A stretch of DNA of 64,000 nucleotides from Rhodothermales bacterium (GTDB taxonomy: Bacteria; Bacteroidota; Rhodothermia; Rhodothermales; VXPQ01). The position numbers and the translations under genes were made by a program. Shown here in pieces: positions 50,301 to 60,467 of this stretch. How positions within the stretch are numbered: position 1 is the first letter of the stretch; the number at the start of each line of letters is the position of its first letter. The stretch lies in contig JAJDWX010000030.1 of NCBI GenBank assembly GCA_022825385.1, forward strand, positions 78,555 to 142,554, read 5' to 3'. The notes below the pieces were generated by a model. That model was given only the letters and a program-made list of their open reading frames with translations. It did not search any database and was not told where the DNA came from.

Positions 50301-50796
50301 GACCCGCCTTCATGGCCGCCTGCACCTGCACGATGTGCGTAAATTCGTGCGTAATCACATTTCGCAACCAGTTGTGATCCCCGCGCAGCGGAGAATCGAG
50401 CGCGGGCGCCCATATTTCGATCTTGTTGTCGAAGAACCAGGCGGCGCCGTTGGAATAATCCTCGAAATCCTTGAGGACGAACGTCACCTTGCCTTCGGGC
50501 TCGCGCTGGTACAACGACGTGATCGGCTCATAAATTTCTTCTGCGATGCGGGCGACGACCCGGGCCGTTCGGCTGCTTCCCCAATCTTCCCCGTCATGAT
50601 GGAAAAGCACCCTGAAATGCTCGGTCTCCATCGTATACCAGTCAAGTCCGGGGCGCGTAAAATCGTGCAGGTCTACCAGGCTTTGCGCCTGCGCCGCCGC
50701 GCCGCCCAGGCACAGCGCGCCTGCCAGCCCCGCGGCCCGAACGATCCGCGCCAATGCCTCCAGCGCCTCGCCATATGTTCGCAGCCCGATGCGCAT
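47320..50796 (-). CDS. Peptidase-MA-like + TolB/PD40 beta-propeller protein with beta-barrel-like C-terminus
   Basis: VITHEFTHIVQVQAAMKAGRG; repeated FSPDGRHLAYVS / YSPDGSQIAFLG / WHPEGDHLAYARA blades. Confidence 0.75.
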   Translation of the reverse strand: MRIGLRTYGEALEALARIVRAAGLAGALCLGGAAAQAQSLVDLHDFTRPGLDWYTMETEHFRVLFHHDGEDWGSSRTARVVARIAEEIYEPITSLYQREPEGKVTFVLKDFEDYSNGAAWFFDNKIEIWAPALDSPLRGDHNWLRNVITHEFTHIVQVQAAMKAGRGVPFLYFQYLGYEDVKRPDVLYGYPDAIVTWPMTTLNNPAWLAEGTAQYQREFMHYDRWDSHRDMVLRTRVLAGAELTLTEMGGFYSHSSLLRETVYNQGFAFTLYLAATYGEDILRRLTSELGRWNTWNVEKALEKATGRPAADVYADWMGTLRREYEARTAAVRDRLVEGRLIEEEGFSNFYPRFSPDGRHLAYVSNKGEHYNLSSLYILDRETGETMAHRLEGLGGLSAAATAGEHPGERICSLGYAQKTKAGVGGVVTWHPEGDHLAYARAKTNAEGHLFSDLYRFDPETKETERLTYDLRASAPAYSPDGSQIAFLGQSDGSANLYALDVASGQARRLTGYDDGTQAAEPVWGPRGEWIYLTLSRGGGRDIYRVAADGRGGGPEAVLASDADERSPALDADGRWLYYASDRSGIFNIYRIRLDEAGGVSGASPEALTNVTGGAFMPRLAPDGAMAFARYDAGGYRIAMLERPAALPEPAAYVPPDITGKPAATVSPPAPHAHADAHIRPFDGETIARARGNRSAGNAAPEDEAEAALPERVEKYRNAFTPLGFFPVLRIDNYISRRGRTLGARVPQRSIGGHLWRTAKLGVYVSSREVLEEMSFFGGIMVGPGSSEASGAGGFLAPSNLLNMERDAFVTIAYERGFRFLPKRWAPQFSIELYNIRRNVENGLRIEEFPCTACYPDTTHVDIAYSLWEGDIYARSKVNKALLLEVGYRYSPYRVSTERFFSKEENGYVPGSGSRYFIGRAFMASARFQTRKLHRHSDVLPRQLRAELHYEMESGRLLQRFDVDDGVLVPSYEGGRNHRLTFDARAGFRLPGLHESRSHGLGFRLRASGILGGEVDDFYNDYAGGLLRARGYPFYSLGGNETLWLQAAYHFPIWPYASRQALFAYLDKVYGRIYADAALAWSEGAPRIADMRRDIGMELRVGLGSFYLLPAAFFVSATYGLDTFAFEPDEDFLTADGSRFVRYGHELLWHVGLLFDFDL

Positions 50797-50803
50797 CTTT
50801 ATT

Positions 50804-53800
50804 TTAGCGAATAACCGCCATCTTGATCAGTTTGGTGGCCCGGGCTCCGTCCGCCGCCCGGGCGCTAAAACGCGCAAAATACAGACCGCTTTGCACATCG
50901 GCCCGCCAAACGGCTTCCGCAGGCACGCCCCCAACCACATTCCCCATGTCTACGTCGCCCACGCGGGCGCCGCCTGCATCCAGAATGGTTACGCGCACCT
51001 CGGCGTCGCGAGACGTACGAATGCGCAGGTGCGTCAAGCCCCCTTCGATCGGATTGGGCCAGTTGTACGTCTCTTCGGCATCGATGAGTTCGTCCGCCGC
51101 AGGCGCGTCGGACGGCGCCGCCAGCGAAACGAAACTGTGCCGCGCCCCGGAGCCGTGCAGCGTCCCCCACCATATTTCCGGGGCGGCGGACAATCGCCAC
51201 GCTTTCGCGAAGCCGGTCGAAGAAACGGCGACGAGGCGGTCGCCCAAGAGGAGCGGCGTCGCCTGGACGGACCCGCCCGCCTCCAGCGGGAAAGGCGCCG
51301 TCGGTCCTCCGTCTGCGCGGGCAGCGTACAGATACCCGTCCTCGGCGGCCGCCAGCACCGTCCACGCCGCGTCCCCTTCGAACCGGAACACCAGCGGCTG
51401 CGACGCAACGCGGGCAGGAAACGTAACGGGAAATCCAACGGCCAGCGCGCCGGATTGCGTAAAGACGAATACCGTAGAATCCATGGCCGCCAGCACATCA
51501 AGGCGGTGGTCTCCATCCATATCCGCAAGCACAGGGTAGCGCGAAAGCGCGCCCGCGCCGGATCGTCCGGTAGCCGCCGCCGCGGCCCGCACGTCGATCC
51601 GCCGCGTTGCGCCGCCCGGCGCAAGCAGCAATATCTCTCCCGATTCGACGAGCGCAAGCGCCGCCATGCTGCCCGCGTCCTCCCGGCCCACCACCGGAAC
51701 GCCCACGTCCGCCCCGGAATCTACCGTATAACGCCAGGCCGTCCCCCCGATCTCGACGCCTTCGGTTTCGAACGCCACAGGCGTCGCCCCGTCCGCGCCG
51801 CGCCATGCAGCAAGCCCCAGCGTCGCCCCGGAAGAAACCGCCTGCGTCCCGGAAGCCGACGCCGCTACATGCACTCCGCCTTCCAGCAGCACGTGCCACG
51901 TCTCGCCGCCCGGCCCCGACGCATGGACAATAGGCGAAACCGGACGCGCCGCGCCCACGTCGGGCGGCATTTCGAAAACGGATTCGGGCGCGTCCAAGGG
52001 CTGCGCAAGGTTTCGCACGACGATAGCGCAGCGTTCGTCCTGGCCGTCCGGGCCGCACTCGAACGTGGCCATGCGGCCATCCGGCGCCGCGGCAGGCGGC
52101 GCAGCGGAAGGAACGCGCCCCGCAAGCGTCGCGCTTCCCCAGGCCGCCACCGCCACGCTATCCTGCCCGTACAGCAACAAATGCTCCGCTGTGCTCAATA
52201 GCCCGGACCCTTCCGGAAGCGTCTCGAAGGCGCCCTGCAAGGCCCGCAACGCCGGCTCGTCCAGGGGCGCGGCGCCAGATACGGCCTCCCGGCGGTATAC
52301 GAACGACATGTCTGCGGAAGGCGCAGAAAACGACTCCAGAACCACGAAACTCGGGCCGCCCGCGTTCGTCTCGCTGCCCGGGTACGTATCCGGCCCAAAC
52401 CGATTCCGGTACAGTTCCGTATAGGGCGTTTCCTCGGCGAAATCCCGCGCGTAGAAAAAGTCGTAGGGCGTACCCAGATGTCGCCTGTGGCCAAATAGCC
52501 CGACGGACGGGTAGCCAATATCCTGCGGGCCGTCCGCCTCTTCCAGGTCGATGGCGCGGCGCCCGCCCGCATTCGCCGCCCGATTCCCCAGCGCGGCGCG
52601 CAGCCGCCGCTCGTCCACATGCCAGATCAAAACGCCGCCATTCAGGTCTTTCCCCTCGCTGTCCACGCCCCCCGGAAGCGCCCAATCGTATCCGTCCGCC
52701 CCGGCCACCACGCCCCCCGCAAAGCCGCGCAAGCTCGTATGGTTGAAAAGCGAATCGCCGTTCTCGACATGCTGTTCGATCGTCCGGCCGTCCTTGAACA
52801 CGCGCAATCTCAGGCCGTCTCCTTCCGGGTCCCGAAACCGGTTCTCCACCAGAAAATATTCGGCGTCCGAAACCGGCGCGCGGACCGCGTCGGAAGCACC
52901 CGGCAGCGAGGCGGCGCGGAGCCGGACGGTTTCCGGGCCGTCCCCGACCAGGTCCACCGGCTCCGCCCAGCCCAGAAAATACTTGGTCCAGGCCATCGGT
53001 TCGGGCGGAAAAAGCCCGCCGTACGCAAAAATGCCCAGTCCGTCCATCAAACCGAACGGCCCGATGGCGCTTTGGCCCGTTTCCGTATCGAACAGGTCCG
53101 GCGCGCCCAGGAAATTGAAAAAAGTAGCCGCCAGCAGCCCGTTTATCGAAAGTTCGAGCAGATACCGCTCGTTGGAAAACGGATCCGTCCCAAGGCGCGT
53201 CTCGGTGCGCGGAAGGATGAGGGCGTGATCCACGGGAAACCCGCGAAACGCGACCCCGCCCGCCCCAAGCCGACGCAGCGCGTCCGCATCGAAGAAAATG
53301 GAGGGTAAATCTTCCGGCGTTCGGTCCAGCGTCGTGCCGGAAAGTTCCGTATCTCGCCCCACGCCGGCATGAAACAGGAGCAGCGCCGTGCGCCCCGGCG
53401 TAAACCGGCTCATGTCGAAATCGATCATTTCCCCGGCCAGCGTCCAGGCTTCGTGCGCCATGCGGGCCAGTTTGGCGCGCTCGGCGTCGCTATCGGCGTC
53501 CAGGCCCACCGGCGCATAGGCCCCCATGGGCCGGGGCAACCGCACCACGTCGGGGATCAGGTGCGTACGCACGACCGTTTGGCCATCCGAAACCCGCGCC
53601 ACATAATCTTCCAGAAAGGCCAGATGGGCCTCGAAGTAGGCCGCGTCGTGGGGCAAGGGGTCTATCAACGGCGCAAGCCCCTCGTACAGATCGCCCGCAA
53701 ACGTACCGTCGCCGGTGGAAAAACGGGTCGTGTCCGGCTGAAACTCCACCCGAAGCGCCACCACGTCGTACTCGGGCGCGGCGGGCCGCCGAAGCGGCTC

Positions 53801-53899
53801 GGACAGCGCTTGCGCATGCCCCGGCGCAGACCATCCGATCCCCGCCCAGGCCCACGCAAACAACAGGAGCCGCATCGTATCGCGGGCGATCATGCGCAT
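50804..53899 (-). CDS. M6-like (immune inhibitor A-related) secreted protein with degenerate zinc site and T9SS tail
   Basis: ATFFNFLGAPDLFDTETG...GPFGLMDGLG...AWTKYFLGWAEPVDL...GVLIWHVDE; C-terminal NWPNPIEGGLTHLRI...GLYFARF. Confidence 0.65.
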   Translation of the reverse strand: MRMIARDTMRLLLFAWAWAGIGWSAPGHAQALSEPLRRPAAPEYDVVALRVEFQPDTTRFSTGDGTFAGDLYEGLAPLIDPLPHDAAYFEAHLAFLEDYVARVSDGQTVVRTHLIPDVVRLPRPMGAYAPVGLDADSDAERAKLARMAHEAWTLAGEMIDFDMSRFTPGRTALLLFHAGVGRDTELSGTTLDRTPEDLPSIFFDADALRRLGAGGVAFRGFPVDHALILPRTETRLGTDPFSNERYLLELSINGLLAATFFNFLGAPDLFDTETGQSAIGPFGLMDGLGIFAYGGLFPPEPMAWTKYFLGWAEPVDLVGDGPETVRLRAASLPGASDAVRAPVSDAEYFLVENRFRDPEGDGLRLRVFKDGRTIEQHVENGDSLFNHTSLRGFAGGVVAGADGYDWALPGGVDSEGKDLNGGVLIWHVDERRLRAALGNRAANAGGRRAIDLEEADGPQDIGYPSVGLFGHRRHLGTPYDFFYARDFAEETPYTELYRNRFGPDTYPGSETNAGGPSFVVLESFSAPSADMSFVYRREAVSGAAPLDEPALRALQGAFETLPEGSGLLSTAEHLLLYGQDSVAVAAWGSATLAGRVPSAAPPAAAPDGRMATFECGPDGQDERCAIVVRNLAQPLDAPESVFEMPPDVGAARPVSPIVHASGPGGETWHVLLEGGVHVAASASGTQAVSSGATLGLAAWRGADGATPVAFETEGVEIGGTAWRYTVDSGADVGVPVVGREDAGSMAALALVESGEILLLAPGGATRRIDVRAAAAATGRSGAGALSRYPVLADMDGDHRLDVLAAMDSTVFVFTQSGALAVGFPVTFPARVASQPLVFRFEGDAAWTVLAAAEDGYLYAARADGGPTAPFPLEAGGSVQATPLLLGDRLVAVSSTGFAKAWRLSAAPEIWWGTLHGSGARHSFVSLAAPSDAPAADELIDAEETYNWPNPIEGGLTHLRIRTSRDAEVRVTILDAGGARVGDVDMGNVVGGVPAEAVWRADVQSGLYFARFSARAADGARATKLIKMAVIR

Positions 53900-53941
53900 C
53901 TTCGCCTTCTGCGGCTCACCTGAAACAGACGCCAACCGCGC

Positions 53942-55132
53942 TTAGCGAAGGAAATTCACAAGCAGCGAAAACCGCATCGTGTTCGCCAGCGGATGGTTCT
54001 CCTCTATGGCATAGATATACGAAAAGTCGGCCCCGATGATGTTCCACCGGACGCCCGAGCCAAACGTCAAAAACTTCCTGTTCCCGAAATACGGATTTTC
54101 GTAAAAATATCCGAAGCGGATAGCGAACAGACTCCGGTACCAGTATTCGAACCCCGAACTGATCGTCATTTGATCCAGCGCGTTGAGGGTCTTGCACGTG
54201 GCTTCGCCCTCGCTATTGGTGGCGTTGGTCCGCACCTTGATGGACTGCCATCCGGAGAAGAGCGCCTTGTAGAACGGGTCTGCCTCCGCAGTGGACAACG
54301 CGCCGCACGCCGTGGATTCCGGCTGAACGCGAATCAGCGTTTTATTGAAATCCTGCGTAAGCGTCAGCTTGTTGTATTCGTCGAAATCGAACGTAACGGC
54401 GTATCCCATCCGAAGATTCTGGGGAATCGGATCGGCCTGCCCCTGATCCGAATACTGAATTTTCGGACCCATGTTGGCAAGGTTGAAGCCGACGTTAACG
54501 CCTATCTCGGTGTTGCCGGCCTGGAAACGGGGCGCGGCGTACAAGGCGGCGAGGTCGAACCCGAGCGTTACCCCCGCCCGCGTTTCCTGCGCCCCCACGC
54601 TTTGCCCCGGCGCCAGGTTGGAATAGATGAGGCGTACGCCCGTGCCCAGGGACAAGTTTTTCAACACATTCGTCCCGTAGGAAATCCCCGTCGCGAGGTC
54701 GTAGGACGTGAACGTGCCCGTGGGCTGGTTTTGCGCGTCGCGGCCTTCGTGTTCGCCAAGGTTAAGAAAAGTCACATGCGCCCCGAAGGTGCCTATGTCT
54801 TCTATGCGATGCTTGGCGGTCAAATATTCGTAGTAAAGCCCTGCGTTGAATTCGGGAAGCCACGTAGAATGGGTTAGCGAAATTTCCGTGCCCTCCTGCC
54901 GGGCCAACCCCGCCGGATTCCAGAAAATCGCATTGACATTGTCCGCAATGGCCACGCCGGCGTTGCCCATGCCCGCCGAACGGCTATCCGGCTCGATCTG
55001 CAAAAAAACCACTGCGGCGCCGCCCACCTGCGCATGGGCCGCCTGCCCGGCGGCCAGCGCCAAAAAGGCCATGACCGCCGCCGCGGCAAGCCCGTTCCGG
55101 TGTATGCGCATGTTTTCGTTAAATGACTGCAT
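53942..55132 (-). CDS. porV: Type IX secretion outer-membrane protein PorV (LptO)
   Basis: FLQIEPDSRSAGMGNAGVAIADNVNAIFWNPAGLA; adjacent to porU. Confidence 0.9.
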   Translation of the reverse strand: MQSFNENMRIHRNGLAAAAVMAFLALAAGQAAHAQVGGAAVVFLQIEPDSRSAGMGNAGVAIADNVNAIFWNPAGLARQEGTEISLTHSTWLPEFNAGLYYEYLTAKHRIEDIGTFGAHVTFLNLGEHEGRDAQNQPTGTFTSYDLATGISYGTNVLKNLSLGTGVRLIYSNLAPGQSVGAQETRAGVTLGFDLAALYAAPRFQAGNTEIGVNVGFNLANMGPKIQYSDQGQADPIPQNLRMGYAVTFDFDEYNKLTLTQDFNKTLIRVQPESTACGALSTAEADPFYKALFSGWQSIKVRTNATNSEGEATCKTLNALDQMTISSGFEYWYRSLFAIRFGYFYENPYFGNRKFLTFGSGVRWNIIGADFSYIYAIEENHPLANTMRFSLLVNFLR

Positions 55133-55177
55133 GGTTTGTTTCCTGACAGGAAAGGTTTTGTTTGAAAAAGGCTTTGG

Positions 55178-58100
55178 CTATCGAATAACGGCCAACTTCT
55201 CTATACGTTCGGATACGGAACGCCCGCCATCCGGGTTGTCCACGCGCACGCGCACCTTGTACAGGTAAATTCCGGAGGCCAGAAGATTCATGTCCTCGTC
55301 CCGCCCGTCCCATAGCACTTGCACGGGCCCGGCGGCCAAGACCCCGGAAGGCAACGCTTCTTCCGTATCGATGGTTCGCACCGGGCGCCCGGACAAGGCG
55401 TAGACGCGCACCTGCACCGAGGCGACCGTGCCCGGCGGTTGATTATGCTCGAATACGAACCGCGTCTGCCCGCTCGTAGGATTCGGATAATTGTACACAT
55501 TGTCGAGCACGATATCTTCCGTAGAGGCAACCACGAAATCCAGCGTGGCCGCGTTCGAATTATTAAGCACGTCCCAGGCGCGCACCGACAAGGAATGCGG
55601 CCCGTCCGCCAGCGCATTCGGGTAGTCCCGAAACGAATACTCGACGCGCCCGCTCCGAAACGAACCGGGGTCGCTTTCAAAGCGGCTGCCTATGTTCACG
55701 GCGTCCCGCTCGTCCCCATCGACCACCAGCAGCATTTCGTGCCCCACGCCCGTCCCTACCGTGTTGACGCCGCTATCGTCGCGCAGCTTCACGATAAGCC
55801 GGGGATTCGCCGGCGTCAGTCCGCCGGAAACGAATGTGGTGTCGTTCAAAAAGAGGGAAATATCCGGTCCGGCCTGGTCGTTGGGCAAGGTGGCGGCCGT
55901 CCCGCCAACCACCACCTGCTCCGTAAATCCGGTGGCGTGCCGGGACGCGTTGCGCGCATAAACGCTCAGGCGCCCGGGTTCGTTGCTGTAGGAAATATCT
56001 TTCGGCGCCACGAACGTAGCGCTAAACCGCCCGGCAGTAACAGGCACGCCCCCTCGCCAGAGCAAATCCTCCCGAACCGTATAATAATCCCGGGGCATGG
56101 CGACGCGCTCCGGCACCCGTACGCGCCGCGCCGCGTCGAACGCCACAAGGTGCGCCTGTCCTTCGAAACCCGAATCCACCGCGCCGTCCGGCCCCCGCAC
56201 ATACCCCTCGACGGTTATTTCGTCCAGGGCGCGAATGGCGGGCATGTCCGCGACGGGCGTTCCGTTCACGCGCTCGACCACCACCCCGTGCGCCGGATAG
56301 CCAAGGCGCAGCGTCGGATCGCCCAGCAGATTGAACTTTCGATTGTTGGCCTGCAAACCGGCCCGCGAATTTTTGGCTTCGAGCAGGGCGTCGCCCAGCC
56401 GGCGCGCGCCCCCATCCTCCGCAGGCTTGAACAAGGCCCGGTTCAAGGCCCGGTTCAGCCCCACGTTCAGGTCGTCGATCGAACGACTCGTCAGGACCAG
56501 GCGCACCGTCGTCATCAACGCGATCGCGCCGCCGGCCTCGTTGAGCAGCAACTCTTCCGCCGCGCTCTGGGACTTGGACAAATCCCACCACCCGTACGAA
56601 CAGGTCGCCGTAATGAACACCGGCAGGCGATCGTAATTGCGCAGTTCCCGGGCGTCTTCCAGCGTAAAAATGTTTTCCTGCGCCAGCCCGTCTTCCTTGC
56701 CGTGGCCGCTGTAATTCATCACCAGCACGCCGTCCTCCAGCGCGCTCCGGATGTCGCTTTCCACGCCGGGAAGCCGCCAATTGCTCAAAAATTCCCGTTT
56801 ATACGAAATACCGTATACCTTGACCAGATCGATCTGCGGATACTCCCCGCCGAGCAACTCGGCCACCACGTCCGCATTCTGCGTATGCAAATCCGGCGCG
56901 TTCTCTTGCACGGCCCCCGTCCCGTTGTACCCGTCGTCCGCCACGAAAAGATACCGATTGCGCCAGGCGCCGTAGGTCGCGGCGTCCTCGTAATGTTTGA
57001 TCTTGGCCACCATGACGGCGGCTTCTTCCGGAGTCTGCACGGGCAAGCGCCCAATGCCGATATCCATGCGCTCCCGACTCACGGTCCTCGAATCGGAGGG
57101 CCAGGACCATACCCCTTCGTCCGAATCCAGCAAGCCGAAATAATCGTCGCTGGCGTAGGATTCAAGGGGAAGGAACGAATTCTCCGTTTCGTACGGCGGA
57201 ATCCAGTTTTCGAGGACCAGGTTATTATCGCTCGGGTTGAGGCTGCGATAATTGAAGTGTCCGTCCCCAAATAAGAGGGCGTACCGCAAGGGCTGGCCCG
57301 CCGCGCTCCCCCGGTCGTACAAAAAACGCAGGTAATCGCGGAGGCCCCGCACATCCATGAGGCCCCCGGAGAATTCATTGTATATCGCGCGAATATCCGA
57401 CACCAGCACGTCGAGGCCCTCCTTGCGGCGATGTTCCGCCAACGCTTCGGCGGCGGAGCGAAACGCATCGGGCGCGATAATCACGAAATCCGGGTATCCG
57501 GCGACGCCATGCAGGTTCTGCGGCGCCACGCGCTGCGCGCTTTCCGCGAGAAGCGACCGGGCGGCGGACGGACGAAACGCCGTCAATTCAAGCGGAGCGG
57601 ACGCATCGGCGACCCGCACCCGAACGCGCCAGGCGCCCCCGGCCTCGCGCGCCTCCAGGCGCCGAACCTGTCCGGGACGCGTAACGTCCCACACCAGGGG
57701 CGCGGCGGTAAACCCTTCCAGCGCGAATTCGTAGTTGCCCGCCTGTCCCCCTGGCGTACTGAAATGCAGCGAATCCCCGGAAGCCCTGAGCCGTTGCGGG
57801 TAAAATATCCGCAGCCAGTCCACGGCGGCCAGCGTCACGCCCGCAGGGCCTCCCAGAAGGCGCATCGAAAGGTTCACGGGGTCGTTCGCCGGCCGCTGGC
57901 GTTCGAACGCGGCCACGCCGGGCACGGCGATAGCGTGCACTTCTTCATTAAACGACACCGCTTCCGACGCCCTGAGCGAGCCCATGTACGCGCCATCCGA
58001 TTCGAAGCGCACCGAATCCACAGGATTGGAGCGGATGGCTGCGCGCACCTGGTAACGCACGACGCCCTCTGCGCGCCCGGGCAACGCAAGGTCCTCGACC

Positions 58101-59200
58101 AGTACGCGCGACGCGCCGCTGCCCACCGTAGCGCTCACCCAGGTATGTCCCGTTCCGTTCAATTTGCTCCACATAAATTCGTCGAAATCCACCATGTACC
58201 GCCCTTCCGCCTCGGAAATTGGCGCGAAATTCCCCTGCGCGAGGAAGGGTTCCACGACGGGCCTGGCGGCGTCTTCCTCCAGTATCTTGACGAAATAATA
58301 GTTTTCGTTGGAAAAAGGATGCACGTAATGCGCCCACTCCCCGTCTTCGTACGTCCAGCCGTACGGCCCTTTTCCGTAGAAAATCACCGCGTCGCCCGCG
58401 TCGAAACGCCCGTCCCCGCCGCCCGCGCGGTAGGCGGGCTGCTCCACGAGGTCCGCGATCCGGGGCGCCGAATTGCGCGCCGGCGCCGGCGCCCCGCCAT
58501 TGCCGTAAATCGCCACGCGGTCCGGGTCGATGGCGTCCGGCGAGGGGAAATCCGGCAGCGCGGCCAGAAAATCCCGGTCAATGCGATACAATCCGGTTTT
58601 GTACACGGGAATCTTGTAGACGACGCCGTCCGCCAGCACGCTTTCCGTCACGGCAAGGTGCGGGTTGTCGTTTCGACTGGATGCAGCGAGGCGGGCGTCC
58701 AGGCCCTGTCCGCCGCCCGAACGTGCATAGCGGACGGCGATGCGCGCCTGCCGAACCCGCCGCACGGCGCCCCCCTCGTACGCAAGCAGGCGCACGTTCA
58801 GGTTAATCAGGGCGCGTCCGCCGCTCATGCCCAGTCCGTCCACCCACGCCACGGGGCCGCTCGCCTCTTGCGCCGCCAGCGTATCCCCGGGGGGAAGGTC
58901 CAGTTCGTCGTAGGCGGACGCCAAGAGCGAAACAGAAGGCGCGGCGCGGGAAGGCAGTTCCAGCGTTTCCGAAATCACCGGCAACCCGAACGACAAGGCG
59001 CGGCCCGAAGCAATCGTAAAGGATTCGAGGGCCAGCGAGTCGGCAAGGGCCTGCATCGAGGCGGGCCAATCCACCGAGACCTCCACCACCACGCCTTCCG
59101 CAGACGACGCCACCGTGCGGACGTCCACCTTCTGCGCCGAGGACGCATGGGTCCAAACGCAACACAGCAAAACCGTCAGGAACGCAAGCCGAACGTTCAT
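55178..59200 (-). CDS. porU: Type IX secretion sortase PorU (C25-like)
   Basis: RYALLFGDGHFNY, SYASDDYFGLLDSDEG, VLVMNYSGHGKEDGLA (His), VFITATCSYGWWDLSKSQSAAEELLLNEAGGAIALMT (Cys); own NYPNPTSGQTRF tail. Confidence 0.93.
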   Translation of the reverse strand: MNVRLAFLTVLLCCVWTHASSAQKVDVRTVASSAEGVVVEVSVDWPASMQALADSLALESFTIASGRALSFGLPVISETLELPSRAAPSVSLLASAYDELDLPPGDTLAAQEASGPVAWVDGLGMSGGRALINLNVRLLAYEGGAVRRVRQARIAVRYARSGGGQGLDARLAASSRNDNPHLAVTESVLADGVVYKIPVYKTGLYRIDRDFLAALPDFPSPDAIDPDRVAIYGNGGAPAPARNSAPRIADLVEQPAYRAGGGDGRFDAGDAVIFYGKGPYGWTYEDGEWAHYVHPFSNENYYFVKILEEDAARPVVEPFLAQGNFAPISEAEGRYMVDFDEFMWSKLNGTGHTWVSATVGSGASRVLVEDLALPGRAEGVVRYQVRAAIRSNPVDSVRFESDGAYMGSLRASEAVSFNEEVHAIAVPGVAAFERQRPANDPVNLSMRLLGGPAGVTLAAVDWLRIFYPQRLRASGDSLHFSTPGGQAGNYEFALEGFTAAPLVWDVTRPGQVRRLEAREAGGAWRVRVRVADASAPLELTAFRPSAARSLLAESAQRVAPQNLHGVAGYPDFVIIAPDAFRSAAEALAEHRRKEGLDVLVSDIRAIYNEFSGGLMDVRGLRDYLRFLYDRGSAAGQPLRYALLFGDGHFNYRSLNPSDNNLVLENWIPPYETENSFLPLESYASDDYFGLLDSDEGVWSWPSDSRTVSRERMDIGIGRLPVQTPEEAAVMVAKIKHYEDAATYGAWRNRYLFVADDGYNGTGAVQENAPDLHTQNADVVAELLGGEYPQIDLVKVYGISYKREFLSNWRLPGVESDIRSALEDGVLVMNYSGHGKEDGLAQENIFTLEDARELRNYDRLPVFITATCSYGWWDLSKSQSAAEELLLNEAGGAIALMTTVRLVLTSRSIDDLNVGLNRALNRALFKPAEDGGARRLGDALLEAKNSRAGLQANNRKFNLLGDPTLRLGYPAHGVVVERVNGTPVADMPAIRALDEITVEGYVRGPDGAVDSGFEGQAHLVAFDAARRVRVPERVAMPRDYYTVREDLLWRGGVPVTAGRFSATFVAPKDISYSNEPGRLSVYARNASRHATGFTEQVVVGGTAATLPNDQAGPDISLFLNDTTFVSGGLTPANPRLIVKLRDDSGVNTVGTGVGHEMLLVVDGDERDAVNIGSRFESDPGSFRSGRVEYSFRDYPNALADGPHSLSVRAWDVLNNSNAATLDFVVASTEDIVLDNVYNYPNPTSGQTRFVFEHNQPPGTVASVQVRVYALSGRPVRTIDTEEALPSGVLAAGPVQVLWDGRDEDMNLLASGIYLYKVRVRVDNPDGGRSVSERIEKLAVIR

Positions 59201-59540
59201 AATATCGCGCTTTCCTCGCCGAATCGCTTGCGCGGCGCAGAAAAGCATACTGTTACGAAAAAGGAAAAAGCAAAGGGGAGGGACAAGGGCGAAAAGCAGC
59301 CCGGTTTCGTAACAGTCGCAGGTCGATAGGCGTGTGAAGCGATAAATGCAGCGTAACGGAAAAGGGAGCGGCGCGAACCGACGCGACAAGCCGAAACAGG
59401 GCGCCGCTTCGAAAACGCGTTTGGGCTGGCCCAGACCATTTAGGCGCGAGACCAAAAGCCCCCCTTATCCAAATAAATACGACCGCCGCCGGACAAGGTT
59501 CCCGTCCGGCGCGCCCGCCCGCGAAGTTTTGGCGAAACCG

Positions 59541-60395
59541 CTACAAGTCTTCGAGCGAGCGGCCCTCGGCAAGCACAATGCCTTCGGGCGTACGCACGGG
59601 CGTCCCCACCGCAATCTCCGGATCGTGTTCGAAAAACAAGTCCCATCCCCCCTCTGCGGCGTCCTCCAGAAAACGCGCTTTCTCTTCCAGCGTCACCAGC
59701 GGACGCACGTCGTACGCCGTAGACCAGACCGCCTTCATATGCGCCGCCGTGGGAAACAAGTCCGCCACGAAAACGAGCGTCCGTTCCTCGTCGGAAATTT
59801 TCACCAGTTGCTGCGCCTCCGTATGGCCATGCGCAACCAGCGCCTCCACGCCCGGAAAAAGCGCCCCCGGCCCATCCGCCAGGCACAGCTGCCCGGACTG
59901 CGCCAGCGGTTCTATGTTATCCGCCATGAACGAGGCGGCTTCGCGGGCGTTCGGCTGCCGCGCCCAGGCCCAATGCGCCCGCTGTACATGGTAGCGGGCA
60001 TTTTCGAACGCCGGCGCCGCGCCGCGCGGGCCCTGCTCCGTGCCGCCGCCGCAATGGTCGAAATGCAGGTGGGTATACACCACGTCCGTCACGTCCGCCG
60101 CGCAGAACCCCGCCTCCCGAAGCGAGCGGTGCAACTCGGAATGCGCGTAATCAAGGGCGTAGATGCCCGCAAACTTCTCGTCGCCCTTCGCGCCGACGCC
60201 GCTGTCGATAAGGATCAGGCGCCCCTCCCCCTCCAGCAACAAACAGCGCGCGGCCAGCCGAATCCGGTTCTTTTCGTCCGGGCGAATATGGCGCGCCCAC
60301 AACGCCCGCGGCACCACGCCGAACATGGCGCCCCCGTCCAGGCCAAACCGCCCGGTCTCGATCGTATGCAATTCCCAAGGACCGATGCGCGCCAT
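59541..60395 (-). CDS. MBL-fold metallo-hydrolase
   Basis: VVYTHLHFDHCGG; VAHGHTEAQQLV; start reassigned to 60395. Confidence 0.9.
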   Translation of the reverse strand: MARIGPWELHTIETGRFGLDGGAMFGVVPRALWARHIRPDEKNRIRLAARCLLLEGEGRLILIDSGVGAKGDEKFAGIYALDYAHSELHRSLREAGFCAADVTDVVYTHLHFDHCGGGTEQGPRGAAPAFENARYHVQRAHWAWARQPNAREAASFMADNIEPLAQSGQLCLADGPGALFPGVEALVAHGHTEAQQLVKISDEERTLVFVADLFPTAAHMKAVWSTAYDVRPLVTLEEKARFLEDAAEGGWDLFFEHDPEIAVGTPVRTPEGIVLAEGRSLEDL

Positions 60396-60467
60396 CGCCT
60401 TACCGATCCTGCGGATTGGGCGAACGCCCGCCGCCGAAAGCAACCTTCCCGACACGCTGCGACGCCC

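Noticed and set aside
48316-50814. 832-aa plus-strand ORF
   Set aside because: Antisense to the PD40/peptidase-MA-like gene; Arg-rich GC-driven ORF.
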